The position numbers and the translations under genes are program-made. From positions 682,001 to 746,000 of the forward strand of contig NZ_JAAGOW010000002.1 in NCBI RefSeq assembly GCF_010499245.1: DNA of 64,000 bases. Direction: 5' to 3'. Position 1 is the stretch's first letter. Every line of letters starts with the position of its first letter. This stretch comes from Variovorax sp. WS11. GTDB lineage: Bacteria > Pseudomonadota > Gammaproteobacteria > Burkholderiales > Burkholderiaceae_C. This document shows positions 27,062 through 35,189 of the stretch, one piece after another. Under the pieces are notes generated by a model. It did not search any database. It was not told the origin of the DNA and saw only the letters and a list, made by a program, of their open reading frames with translations.

Positions 27062-27799
27062 TCACCACTTGCCGGCGCCCATCCCGCCATCCACCGCCAG
27101 CACGATGCCGGTCGTGAATCCGGCGCCGCTCAGGTAGAGCACCGCGTCGACGATCTCCTGCGTCGTGCCGATGCGGCCGGCCGGCTGCAGCGTGTTGAGG
27201 AAGCCGTGCATGTCCTTCGTGTAGAGCGGCGTGTCGACGATGCCGGGCGCCACGGCGGTCACCTGGATGTTGTGCGGCGCCAACTCCAGCGCGAGTGCCC
27301 TGGTGGCGTGGTCGATGCCGCCCTTGACCAGCACGGGCAGCAGCGCCGGCACGCTCTGATTGGGCGCCGACGCAATGCTCGCGGTGATGCTGATGATGCG
27401 GCCCGCCTTGCGCTCGATCATGTGGCGGGCAGCGGCCTGCGACGGATAGACGAAGCCCTTCAGGTTGGTGTTGACCAGCGCCTCCAGTTCGTCGGGCGTG
27501 TACTCGACGAAGGGCTTGGCGTTGAAGATGCCGGCGTTGTTGATGAGCACGTCGACCTGGCCGAAGCGTTCGACGGCGCGCTGGACCAGCGCCGTGCCGA
27601 CGGCCGGGTCGGCGACGTCGCCGGCGACGCCCAGGAAGTTGTCGGGCGAACCGAGCGACACGGCCGCCTCCTGCAGGCGCTCGGCGGTCCGGGCGTTGCC
27701 GACGACGTTGTCGCCGCGCTGGAGGAAGGCGCCGGCCAGCGCCAGGCCGATGCCGCTCGAAGCGCCGGTGATGACGATGGTCTTGGCTTGGGTCTTCAT
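27062..27799 (-). CDS. Short-chain dehydrogenase/reductase
   Basis: A 245-residue classical SDR. It shows the NAD(P) motif TGASSGIG, NNAG in VLINNAGIF, and the downstream PG loop (AVAPGIVDTPLYT). The usual catalytic Tyr-x-x-x-Lys is replaced by a region reading P-V-L-V-K-G-G: the Lys is kept, but the Tyr position is Val or Leu, so the reaction may differ. ATG 27799 has AAGGAAT before it. It is divergent from the LysR gene at 27939, its probable regulator. It is a paralogue of the SDR at 29027. Confidence 0.85.
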   Translation of the reverse strand: MKTQAKTIVITGASSGIGLALAGAFLQRGDNVVGNARTAERLQEAAVSLGSPDNFLGVAGDVADPAVGTALVQRAVERFGQVDVLINNAGIFNAKPFVEYTPDELEALVNTNLKGFVYPSQAAARHMIERKAGRIISITASIASAPNQSVPALLPVLVKGGIDHATRALALELAPHNIQVTAVAPGIVDTPLYTKDMHGFLNTLQPAGRIGTTQEIVDAVLYLSGAGFTTGIVLAVDGGMGAGKW

Positions 27800-27918
27800 G
27801 GTGAATTCCTTTCGGGTGGTTGGGGCTGGGATCGAGGGGACTTGTGTTGCTGTTCCCTTGAGGCGTACTCTATTTGCTACCTTCGAGTTGATAAATACAG
27901 GCGGCGCCAATTTAGTTC

Positions 27919-27931
27919 TTACATCATGTAA
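27919..27931. promoter_or_regulatory. Palindrome with T-N11-A form, candidate LysR site
   Basis: TTACATCATGTAA is a perfect 6-bp inverted repeat around one base, in the gap between the divergent SDR and LysR genes, 7 bases before the LysR ATG. It fits the T-N11-A box bound by LysR-type regulators. Its position suggests autorepression. Confidence 0.5.
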
Positions 27932-27938
27932 TCCCATC

Positions 27939-28880
27939 ATGAATCGCCAATTCGATGACCTGATGCTGGGAAGCCTGGAGCTCTTCTGCCTGGCGGCCGA
28001 GCACGGCGGGTTCACCGCCGCTGCCAACTTCGCGGGCCTGACGCCCGCCGCCGTGAGCCGGACGGTGGCCCGCCTCGAGGAGCGCCTCGGCGTGCGCCTC
28101 TTCGTGCGCACGACCCGGCAGATCCGCCTGAGCGAGGCGGGGCAGGCCTACTACGCGCAATGCCGCCAGGCACTGCACCAGTTGGTCGAGGCCGAGCGCG
28201 AGGTCAGCGGCCAGCAGGTGACGCCGAGCGGCCTGCTGCGCATCAGCACCCCCACCACCTACGGGCACTATCGCTTGCTCCCGCTGCTGCCCGAGTTCAG
28301 GGCGCGCTATCCCGACATCCGGGTCGAGGTCCACGTCAGCAACCGCAACATCGATTTCGCCGCGGAGGGCTACGACCTCGCGGTGCGCGTTCGCGCGCCC
28401 GCCGATTCGACGCTGATCGCGCGTCATCTCGAGGATGCCGAGCTGGTGCTGGTCGCGACTCCCGATTACCTGCGCCGGCGCGGAGAACCCAAGACCCTGG
28501 AAGACTTGCCCACCCACGACTGCATCCAGTTCGAGCTGCCCAGCAGCGGCCGCACCATCCCGTGGCTGTTTCGCCGGGACGGGCAGGACATCGAGCTGCC
28601 CACCTCGGGTGGCTACGCCTGTTCCGACGACGTTCTTGCCGGCGTGACACTGGCCCTCCACGGCGCAGGGATCTTCCAGGCCTATCGATTCGTCGTCGAA
28701 GAAGACCTGCGCCAGGGGCGGCTGCTCGAAGTGCTCAAGCCCTTCGGCGGCCGCGCCCGCCCCTTCAACCTGCTCTATCCGCAGCTGCGCTTCGTGCCGC
28801 TGCGCGTGCGCACCTTCGTGGACTTCCTGATGAGCCACCGCGAAGATGGAAGGGCGGCGCCGCCAAGACCGGTCCCCTGA
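27939..28880 (+). CDS. LysR-family transcriptional regulator
   Basis: A 313-residue LysR regulator of the CrgA-like type. The winged HTH is at about residues 10-68 (LELFCLAAEHGGFTAAANFAGLTPAAVSRTVARLEERLG), and the substrate-binding domain follows (LLRISTPTTYGHYRLLPLLPEF). ATG 27939 begins the MNRQFDDLMLGSLELF leader. It is divergent from the SDR at 27062 and lies upstream of a second SDR, tautomerase and LysR set. Confidence 0.92.
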   Translation: MNRQFDDLMLGSLELFCLAAEHGGFTAAANFAGLTPAAVSRTVARLEERLGVRLFVRTTRQIRLSEAGQAYYAQCRQALHQLVEAEREVSGQQVTPSGLLRISTPTTYGHYRLLPLLPEFRARYPDIRVEVHVSNRNIDFAAEGYDLAVRVRAPADSTLIARHLEDAELVLVATPDYLRRRGEPKTLEDLPTHDCIQFELPSSGRTIPWLFRRDGQDIELPTSGGYACSDDVLAGVTLALHGAGIFQAYRFVVEEDLRQGRLLEVLKPFGGRARPFNLLYPQLRFVPLRVRTFVDFLMSHREDGRAAPPRPVP

Positions 28881-29026
28881 GGCATCCGGCCGCCGCGCGG
28901 AAGACTCTCTGCCGGCCGGCGGCCATTCCCCATTGCGGGTCGCGCACCTAGATTCGGACCACGGTCAGATCCTTGATCGAAGAGCGTTCGCCACTCACTC
29001 ACCGGCGAAGAAGGTCACATCGAATC

Positions 29027-29740
29027 ATGAGCCATCAGCAGCACAAAGTCGCCATCGTCACGGGCGCATCCCAAGGCATCGGCGCCGGTCTGGTCAAGGC
29101 GCTGCGCGAGCGCAACTACAGCGTCGTCGCGACCTCGCGGTCCATCCAGCCCTCCGACGACCCCGGCGTCCTGGCGATCGCGGGCGACATCGGTTCCGCC
29201 GAGACCGCGAAGCGCGTCGTCTCGGAAGGCCTGGCGCGCTTCGGCCGGATCGACTCGCTCGTCAACAACGCCGGCATCTTCATCGCCAGGCCCTTCACGC
29301 AGTACACCGAGGGCGATTTCGCTTCGAAGATCGCGACCAATGTCGCCGGCTTCTTCCACATCACCCAGGCCGCCGTCGAAGCGATGGAGCGCAACGGGTC
29401 CGGGCACGTCGTGAGCATCACGACCAGCCTGATCGACCATGCCAACGCCCAGGTGCCCTCGGTGCTCGCGTCGTTGACGAAGGGCGGCCTGAACGCGGCG
29501 ACCCGGTCGCTGGCCATCGAGTACGCGGCCCGCGGCATCCGCTTCAATGCCGTCGCGCCCGGCGTCATCAAGACGCCGATGCATGCGCCCGACACGCACG
29601 CATGGCTGGGGGCACTGCATCCGGTGGGCCACATGGGCGAGATTGGGGATATCGTCGATGCGGTGCTCTACCTGGAGTCCGCGTCCTTCGTCACGGGCGA
29701 GATCCTGCACGTCGACGGCGGCCAGAGCGCCGGCCACTGA
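29027..29740 (+). CDS. Short-chain dehydrogenase/reductase
   Basis: A 237-residue SDR with TGASQGIG, SLVNNAGIF and a FNAVAPGVIKTPMHA loop. As in the paralogue at 27062, the position of the catalytic Tyr is not Tyr (VLASLTKGG, Lys kept). ATG 29027 was chosen because the SDR core starts right after it. It is 24 bases before the tautomerase gene, so both are probably co-transcribed. Confidence 0.87.
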   Translation: MSHQQHKVAIVTGASQGIGAGLVKALRERNYSVVATSRSIQPSDDPGVLAIAGDIGSAETAKRVVSEGLARFGRIDSLVNNAGIFIARPFTQYTEGDFASKIATNVAGFFHITQAAVEAMERNGSGHVVSITTSLIDHANAQVPSVLASLTKGGLNAATRSLAIEYAARGIRFNAVAPGVIKTPMHAPDTHAWLGALHPVGHMGEIGDIVDAVLYLESASFVTGEILHVDGGQSAGH

Positions 29741-29764
29741 CCCATCCCACACGAAGGAACCATC

Positions 29765-30001
29765 ATGCCCATCGTCACCATTCAGGTCACCCGCGAAGGC
29801 ACCAGGCCGGGAGCCGATTCGGTCACCGCCGAAGAGAAGGCCGCACTCATCAAGGGGGCCAGCGAGCTGCTTCGCGACGTGCTGAACAAGCCCTTCGAGA
29901 GTACCTTCGTCATCATCGAAGAGGTAGCCACCGACAACTGGGGATGGGGCGGCCTGCCCGCGCTGGAGTTCCGGCGACGGCGGGCGGAGCAGGCCAAGTA
30001 G
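29765..30001 (+). CDS. 4-oxalocrotonate tautomerase-like protein
   Basis: A 78-residue tautomerase-superfamily protein. After Met removal it starts with Pro (MPIVTIQVTREG), the catalytic base of this family. The two-layer beta-alpha-beta plan is seen: VTIQV, the helix EEKAALIKGASELLRDVL, then FVIIEEVATDNWGWGG. The Asn-Trp-Gly-Trp-Gly-Gly end is typical of the group. With the SDR it suggests a small catabolic cassette for an unidentified carbonyl compound. Confidence 0.88.
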   Translation: MPIVTIQVTREGTRPGADSVTAEEKAALIKGASELLRDVLNKPFESTFVIIEEVATDNWGWGGLPALEFRRRRAEQAK

Positions 30002-30114
30002 CGGCGCCGCTCGGACGGCGGCGCCCCGGGCCGCAGTGCCCGGCGGCGCCGCGAATTGCCGCCCCGCGGACGAATGCCTATGCTCCCGGCATTCATTCAC
30101 CCCGGGGAAGAGTC

Positions 30115-31053
30115 GTGGATCGCATCGACGCGATGAAGGTCTTCGTGGCAGCGCTCAACGAAGGCAGCCTGGCCGGCGCCGGACGCAAGCTCGGCAAGTC
30201 GCCGGCCGCCGTGAGCCGCGCCATCGCCTTCCTCGAGGCGCATGTCGGCGCAGAACTGCTGCATCGCACCACGCGGGCGATCAAGCTCAGCGAGGCGGGC
30301 GAGCGCTACGCCCTCGCATGCCGGCGCATCCTCACCGACCTCGAGGAAGCCGACATGGCCGCGGCCGGCGAGCGATCGGCAGCGCGCGGCATGCTCACGG
30401 TCACGGCCCCCGTCGCCGCGGGCGAGACCCTCCTGCGCCCGGTGCTCGACGCCTTCATGGACAAGTTTCCCGAGGTGTCCGTGCGGCTGGACATGCTCGA
30501 CCGTCCCACCAACCTGGTCGAGGAAGGCATCGACGTCGCGCTGCGCATCGCCCACCTCCCGGACTCCACGCTGATCGCGCTGCGCGTCGGCGAAGTGCGG
30601 CGCGTCGTGGCGGCGTCGCCGCGCTACCTCGCGCGCCACGAGCCCATCACGCAGCCGTCGGACCTCGCCGGGCACCAGATCATCGCGATGACGCACTTCG
30701 GCATCGACTCGTGGAGCTTTCCGCCGGCCGACGGGTCGGCGGTCCCGCGAACCGTGCAGTTCAACCCTCGCTTCACCGTCAACAGCATCCGCGCGGCGGT
30801 GGCTTCGGCCGTGCACGGGCGCGGCGTCGTGCGCATGTTCTCCTATCACCTCGCCGATGCGGTGGCCGAGGGCACGCTGAAGATCATCCTGGCCGAGCAT
30901 GAACACGCGCCCCTGCCGGTGCATCTGGTCTCGCCGCAGGGGCGCCTGTCGGTTCCGAAGGTGCGGGCCTTCGTGGACTTCGCACTGCCGGGGCTGCGCG
31001 AAGCCTTCGACGAGCGCGCCGCGTCCCTTCGCCCTTGCGGGTTTGTACTGTGA
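30115..31053 (+). CDS. LysR-family transcriptional regulator
   Basis: A 312-residue LysR regulator of the CrgA-like group. The GTG start at 30115 gives V-D-R-I-D-A-M-K-V-F-V, the usual beginning of the group (MDRIDAM); an ATG at 30133 is the alternative. HTH at about residues 8-66 (SLAGAGRKLGKSPAAVSRAIAFLEAHVG), then the ligand domain. It is encoded downstream of the SDR and tautomerase genes on the same strand and is a paralogue of the LysR at 27939. Confidence 0.9.
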   Translation: MDRIDAMKVFVAALNEGSLAGAGRKLGKSPAAVSRAIAFLEAHVGAELLHRTTRAIKLSEAGERYALACRRILTDLEEADMAAAGERSAARGMLTVTAPVAAGETLLRPVLDAFMDKFPEVSVRLDMLDRPTNLVEEGIDVALRIAHLPDSTLIALRVGEVRRVVAASPRYLARHEPITQPSDLAGHQIIAMTHFGIDSWSFPPADGSAVPRTVQFNPRFTVNSIRAAVASAVHGRGVVRMFSYHLADAVAEGTLKIILAEHEHAPLPVHLVSPQGRLSVPKVRAFVDFALPGLREAFDERAASLRPCGFVL

Positions 31054-31188
31054 CGCACGCCTTGCCTCACTCGAACTACGCATGAGTCCCGCAGCGGGCG
31101 GGTCCGCGCGTTCGCCCGGGCGCGCGGGACGGCCAGGAGGCGTCCACCCCAAAGGCTTGTGAAACGTAGTGTGTCGACTTTGTGCATC

Positions 31189-31203
31189 GATACACAGGCG
31201 TAC
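31189..31203. promoter_or_regulatory. Motif shared with the response regulator operator
   Basis: GATACACAGGCGTAC matches 26216-26230 at 14 of 15 bases and lies about 86 bases before the thioredoxin gene start. It probably lets the OmpR-type regulator control the thioredoxin-kinase-DipZ operon. Confidence 0.5.
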
Positions 31204-31288
31204 CCCTTTCGCGCCAATCGGGGGCGACAGGGTCGAAGATCCGGGCATTCGTTCACCAACCCTCCTTTCCCCCAGGAGACCGACCATC

Positions 31289-31849
31289 ATGAACATCCGT
31301 ACCAGCGCTTCCCTCTTCGCCGTCGCCCTCGCCGCCTCGTTCGCCGCCCTCAGCTTCGCCAGCCCGCCGCAGGGCGGCAACATCCCGGTGGCCGGGCAGC
31401 AGCCGGCGCCCGAGTTCCGGGACATCGAGAAATGGCTCAACTCCCAGCCGCTGAAGCTGGAAGAGCTGCGCGGCAAGGTGGTCCTCGTCGACTTCTGGAC
31501 CTACACCTGCATCAACTGCCTGAACCACCTGCCCTACGTGAAGGACTGGCATGCCAAGTACAAGGACAGCGGCCTGGTCGTGGTCGGCGTGCACACGCCC
31601 GAATTCGCCTACGAGAAGTCCACGAAGAATGTCCAGGACGCGATCAAGAAACTGGGTATCCAGCACGCGGTCGCCCAGGACAACAACTACGCAACGTGGA
31701 AGGCCTTCGGCAACCAGTACTGGCCTGCCGTCTACCTGATCGACAAGCAGGGCCGCATCGTCTACTCGCACTTCGGCGAGGGCCGCTACGGGGCGACCGA
31801 AAAGAAAATTCAGGACCTTCTGGCGCAACCGTCGCCCACCGGCTCCTGA
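31289..31849 (+). CDS. Periplasmic thioredoxin-like protein
   Basis: A 186-residue TlpA/DipZ-type thioredoxin. It has a signal peptide (about residues 1-25, ending LSFAS), then the domain with the redox motif C-I-N-C in VDFWTYTCINCLNHLPY, the GVHTPEFAYEK loop and the cis-Pro in YWPAVYLIDKQG. CAGGAGA precedes the ATG at 31289. The domain is closely related to the thioredoxin part of the DipZ-like protein at 33271 (WTYSCINCLR), so the two may form a relay. It is first in the operon with the kinase. Confidence 0.9.
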   Translation: MNIRTSASLFAVALAASFAALSFASPPQGGNIPVAGQQPAPEFRDIEKWLNSQPLKLEELRGKVVLVDFWTYTCINCLNHLPYVKDWHAKYKDSGLVVVGVHTPEFAYEKSTKNVQDAIKKLGIQHAVAQDNNYATWKAFGNQYWPAVYLIDKQGRIVYSHFGEGRYGATEKKIQDLLAQPSPTGS

Positions 31850-31856
31850 GTTCGCC

Positions 31857-31979
31857 ATGAAGAAGCTCTGGCTCGCCCTGCTGTTCTTCGCGGGCGGCTT
31901 CGCCCACGAAGTCCGCAACCCGGTGAACTGCCACCTCATCGCATCGCGCCGGGCCGGCAAGCCGGAGGACCGCCCATGA
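31857..31979 (+). CDS. Small membrane or exported peptide
   Basis: A 40-residue open frame, MKKLWLALLFFAGGFAHE then a polar end with one Cys. The start looks like a signal peptide or a single membrane helix. Its stop overlaps the kinase start (ATGA at 31976-31979), which suggests translational coupling. It begins 7 bases after the thioredoxin stop. The Shine-Dalgarno is weak. It could be a small regulator of the kinase or only a translational leader. Confidence 0.45.
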   Translation: MKKLWLALLFFAGGFAHEVRNPVNCHLIASRRAGKPEDRP

Positions 31980-33274
31980 AACCCCGCTCCCTGTTCGCCC
32001 GCGTCACGCTCATCATCGTGGTGGGCCTCGCGATTGCGCAGCTGCTGACCTTCGCGGCCATCCGCTACGAGCGCGGCATGGCGCTTCGCCACCTGATGAT
32101 GACCGGCATCGAACGCGACATCGCGAGCTCGATCGCCATCCTGGACCGCCTGCCCGCTGCCGAGCGCGAAGGCTGGCTGGCCCGGCTGGAGCGGCGCAAC
32201 TACCGCTTCATGCTGGGCGACGGCATCTCGGGCCCGCCGCCCGAGTCGACCATTTCGCAGGAGTTCGCCGCCGCCATCGTCAATGCGCTGCACCCCTTCG
32301 AAGTCGTGAAGGTGGTACAGGCCGCCGCCGACGACCTTCGCATCCAGGTGAGGCTCGCGGACGGCAGCCCGGTGATCGTCTATGCGCGCCGCGTGGGCAT
32401 GCCGGTGTCGAACTGGGTCCTGTGGGTGCTCGTGCTGCAGCTCGCGGTGCTCGCGGTCTGCGCCTGGTTCGCGGTCCGCCTCGTCACGCGGCCGCTGGCC
32501 CGCCTCGCCAAGGCCGCGGATGAACTCGGGCCCGACCTGAAGGGCCGGGAGCTCGAGGAAGAAGGCCCCTCCGAAGTGGCGCACGCGGCACGCGCCTTCA
32601 ACGCCATGCAGCGGCGGATCGCGGGCTACATGGCCGAGCGCGTGGAGATCCTGGCCGCGATTTCCCACGACCTCCAGACGCCCATCACCCGGATGCGGCT
32701 GCGCACCGACATGATGGACAACGAGAAGGACCAGCTGAAGTTCCGGCAAGACCTCGATGCCATGCACGCGCTGGTCAAGGAAGGCGTCACCTATGCGAAG
32801 ACGCTGCACGGCGCCACGGAGCCGCCCTGCCGCGTCGATGCCGACGCACTGCTCGAAAGCATGGTCGCCGACTACGAGGACGCGGGCCAGCAGGTGCACC
32901 TGGAGGGGCGAATCGGCGGCCCCATCGTGACGCGCCCGAATGCGCTGCGCCGGATCATCGTGAACCTGGTCGACAACGCGCTGAAATTCGGCAGCGAGGT
33001 GCGCATGCGGGTGCGCGTCGACGCCGGCCGGCTGGTCGTCGCAATCACCGACAACGGGCCGGGCATCCCCCCCGATCAGCTCGAAGCCGTTCTCAAGCCC
33101 TTCTACCGGGTCGAAAGCTCCCGCAACCGAAGCACGGGCGGCACGGGCCTCGGCCTGGCCATCGCGCACCAGCTTGCCACGGCGATGGGCGCCGAGCTGA
33201 GCCTGCACAACCGCGACGAAGGCGGCCTGGAGGCCCGAATCGCCATGACCCTCCAACAGGATCTCGCATCATGA
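31976..33274 (+). CDS. EnvZ-like sensor histidine kinase
   Basis: A 432-residue membrane kinase. Membrane segments are at about 8-29 and 147-169, with a periplasmic sensor of about 115 residues between them. A HAMP domain follows (RLVTRPLARLAKAADELG), then the phospho-acceptor H231 in ILAAISHDLQTPITRMRL, an N box (RRIIVNLVDNALKFG), and G boxes (ITDNGPGIP, GTGLGLAIAHQLA). It overlaps the DipZ-like gene by 4 bases. Its partner is probably the orphan regulator at 26297. Location between thioredoxin genes suggests that it senses a periplasmic redox or thiol signal. Confidence 0.93.
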   Translation: MKPRSLFARVTLIIVVGLAIAQLLTFAAIRYERGMALRHLMMTGIERDIASSIAILDRLPAAEREGWLARLERRNYRFMLGDGISGPPPESTISQEFAAAIVNALHPFEVVKVVQAAADDLRIQVRLADGSPVIVYARRVGMPVSNWVLWVLVLQLAVLAVCAWFAVRLVTRPLARLAKAADELGPDLKGRELEEEGPSEVAHAARAFNAMQRRIAGYMAERVEILAAISHDLQTPITRMRLRTDMMDNEKDQLKFRQDLDAMHALVKEGVTYAKTLHGATEPPCRVDADALLESMVADYEDAGQQVHLEGRIGGPIVTRPNALRRIIVNLVDNALKFGSEVRMRVRVDAGRLVVAITDNGPGIPPDQLEAVLKPFYRVESSRNRSTGGTGLGLAIAHQLATAMGAELSLHNRDEGGLEARIAMTLQQDLAS

Positions 33275-35070
33275 TCATCGTCGCGATCGCCTACCTGGGC
33301 GGCGTCCTCACCATCCTGAGCCCCTGCATCCTGCCGGTGCTCCCCTTCGTGTTCGCGCGCGCCGACCGCCCGTTCCGCTCGCATGGCCTGCCGATGCTGC
33401 TGGGCATGGCGGTTGCCTTTGCCGGCATCGCCACGCTGGCGGCCGTGGGCGGCGGCTGGGTGGTGGCGCTCAACGAGTGGGGGCGTTACGCGGCGATGGC
33501 CCTGCTCGCCTTGTTCGGCCTGACGCTGCTCTTGCCGGCATGGGCCGATCGGCTGAGCAGGCCCTTCGTCACCCTCGGCATGCGGCTGTCGCAATCGGGC
33601 GCAGGAGCGGAGCACCCATCCGCGCGCCCTTATTTCCTGTCGCCCCTGCTGCTGGGCATTGGCACCGGCCTGCTGTGGGCGCCCTGCGCGGGACCGATCC
33701 TCGGCCTGATCCTGACGACCGCCGCCCTCAACGGCGCCAGTGCCGGCACCTCCTTGCTGCTGCTGGCCTATGCCGCGGGCGCGTGCACCTCGCTGGCGGC
33801 CGCGCTGCTGTTCGGCGGCCGCGTGTTCTCGGCCTTGAAGGGGTCGCTGCGGACCGGCGAATGGATCCGGCGGGCCGCCGGTGCGGCCGTGCTGGCCGGT
33901 GTCGGCGCCATCGCACTGGGCCTGGACACCGGCCTGCTCAGCCAGCTTTCGTCTGCCGGCACGACGAAACTGGAGACGACGCTGCTGGAGAAGATCGGGC
34001 ACAAGAGCCCGTCATCGCCGCTCTCGCAATCGGACACGGCCGCCGAAGCGCCCGTCATGCTGGCAACCGCGGCAGGCCGCGAACCGGTCGCGGCGCGGCT
34101 GCTGGGAACGCAGGGCATTTTCCCTTCGCTGGCCGGCGCGACCGAATGGATCAACTCCGAGCCGCTCGCGCCCGAGAACCTGCGGGGCAAGGTCGTGCTC
34201 GTCGACTTCTGGACCTACTCGTGCATCAACTGCCTGCGCACGCTGCCGTACCTGCGCGCCTGGGCCGACAAGTACAAGGATGCGGGCCTGGTGGTCCTCG
34301 GCGTGCATGCGCCCGAGTTCGCCTTCGAGAAGCGCCTGTCCAATGTGCGCAAGGCCACCCGGGATCTGGGCATCGGGTTTCCGGTCGCGGTCGACAACGA
34401 CTTCGCCATTTGGCGCGGATTCGGCAACCGGGCCTGGCCCGCGTTCTACTTCATCGATGCGCAGGGGCGCATCCGTCATCACCAGTTCGGCGAGAACCAG
34501 TACGAGGAGGCGGAACAGGTCATCCAGCAGCTGCTCGCGGAGGCCGGGCAGAGCCGCATTCCGTCCGGGCTCGTCGCGCCGCAAGGCGAAGGCGTGCAGG
34601 CCGCGGCGCCCGCCACGGGCGCATTGTCCGAAGAGACCTACCTGGGCTACGAGCGCGCGCACAACTTTGCCTCGCCGGGCGGCGTGGCGCGCGATCGGGC
34701 GAACGACTACCGGGGTCCCGCTTCGCTGCGCGCGAACCAGTGGGCGCTGGCCGGCGACTGGACGGTCGAGCGCGAGCGGGCGGTGCTGAACCGCGTCGAT
34801 GGACGCATCGCCTATCGCTTTCATGCGCGTGACCTGCACCTGGTGCTCGGGCCCTCGGCCGATGGCAAGCCTGTGCGATTCAGGGTGCTGCTGGACGGCA
34901 AGGCGCCGCTCGCGGACCATGGCTTCGACGTCGACGCGCAGGGCAACGGGGTCATCGACGGACAGCGGCTTTACCAACTGGTTCGGCAGGCGGCGGGCGG
35001 GAAAGATCGCCTGTTCGAGATCGAGTTCATGGACCCTGGGGTGCAGGCTTACGCGTTCACTTTCGGCTGA
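33271..35070 (+). CDS. DipZ-like CcdA-thioredoxin fusion
   Basis: A 599-residue protein in three parts: a CcdA/DsbD-type membrane domain (residues 1-235; redox Cys in ILSPCILPVLPFVF and LLWAPCAGPILG), a periplasmic thioredoxin domain (about 285-430; VDFWTYSCINCLRTLPY) and a C-terminal beta-rich domain (about 440-599; YLGYERAHNFASPGG, then a VLLDGKAPLADHGFDVD stretch), as in mycobacterial DipZ. It likely passes electrons from cytoplasmic thioredoxin across the membrane to periplasmic partners such as the 31289 product. It is the last gene of the operon and overlaps the kinase by 4 bases. Confidence 0.92.
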   Translation: MIIVAIAYLGGVLTILSPCILPVLPFVFARADRPFRSHGLPMLLGMAVAFAGIATLAAVGGGWVVALNEWGRYAAMALLALFGLTLLLPAWADRLSRPFVTLGMRLSQSGAGAEHPSARPYFLSPLLLGIGTGLLWAPCAGPILGLILTTAALNGASAGTSLLLLAYAAGACTSLAAALLFGGRVFSALKGSLRTGEWIRRAAGAAVLAGVGAIALGLDTGLLSQLSSAGTTKLETTLLEKIGHKSPSSPLSQSDTAAEAPVMLATAAGREPVAARLLGTQGIFPSLAGATEWINSEPLAPENLRGKVVLVDFWTYSCINCLRTLPYLRAWADKYKDAGLVVLGVHAPEFAFEKRLSNVRKATRDLGIGFPVAVDNDFAIWRGFGNRAWPAFYFIDAQGRIRHHQFGENQYEEAEQVIQQLLAEAGQSRIPSGLVAPQGEGVQAAAPATGALSEETYLGYERAHNFASPGGVARDRANDYRGPASLRANQWALAGDWTVERERAVLNRVDGRIAYRFHARDLHLVLGPSADGKPVRFRVLLDGKAPLADHGFDVDAQGNGVIDGQRLYQLVRQAAGGKDRLFEIEFMDPGVQAYAFTFG

Positions 35071-35189
35071 GCGGGCGCGGCGGGATAGCCACAACACCAA
35101 TGTATTAATCCCCCTCCCGGCGCCTCCCCGGGACTATGATTTTCCATCTCGGAAAGCGCCGGTTCTCCCGAGCCGGACTGGAGGTTCCG

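Noticed and set aside
31253..33256. A 667-codon antisense frame
   Set aside because: Opposite the thioredoxin and kinase genes, whose motifs are complete. Composition is that of a shadow frame.
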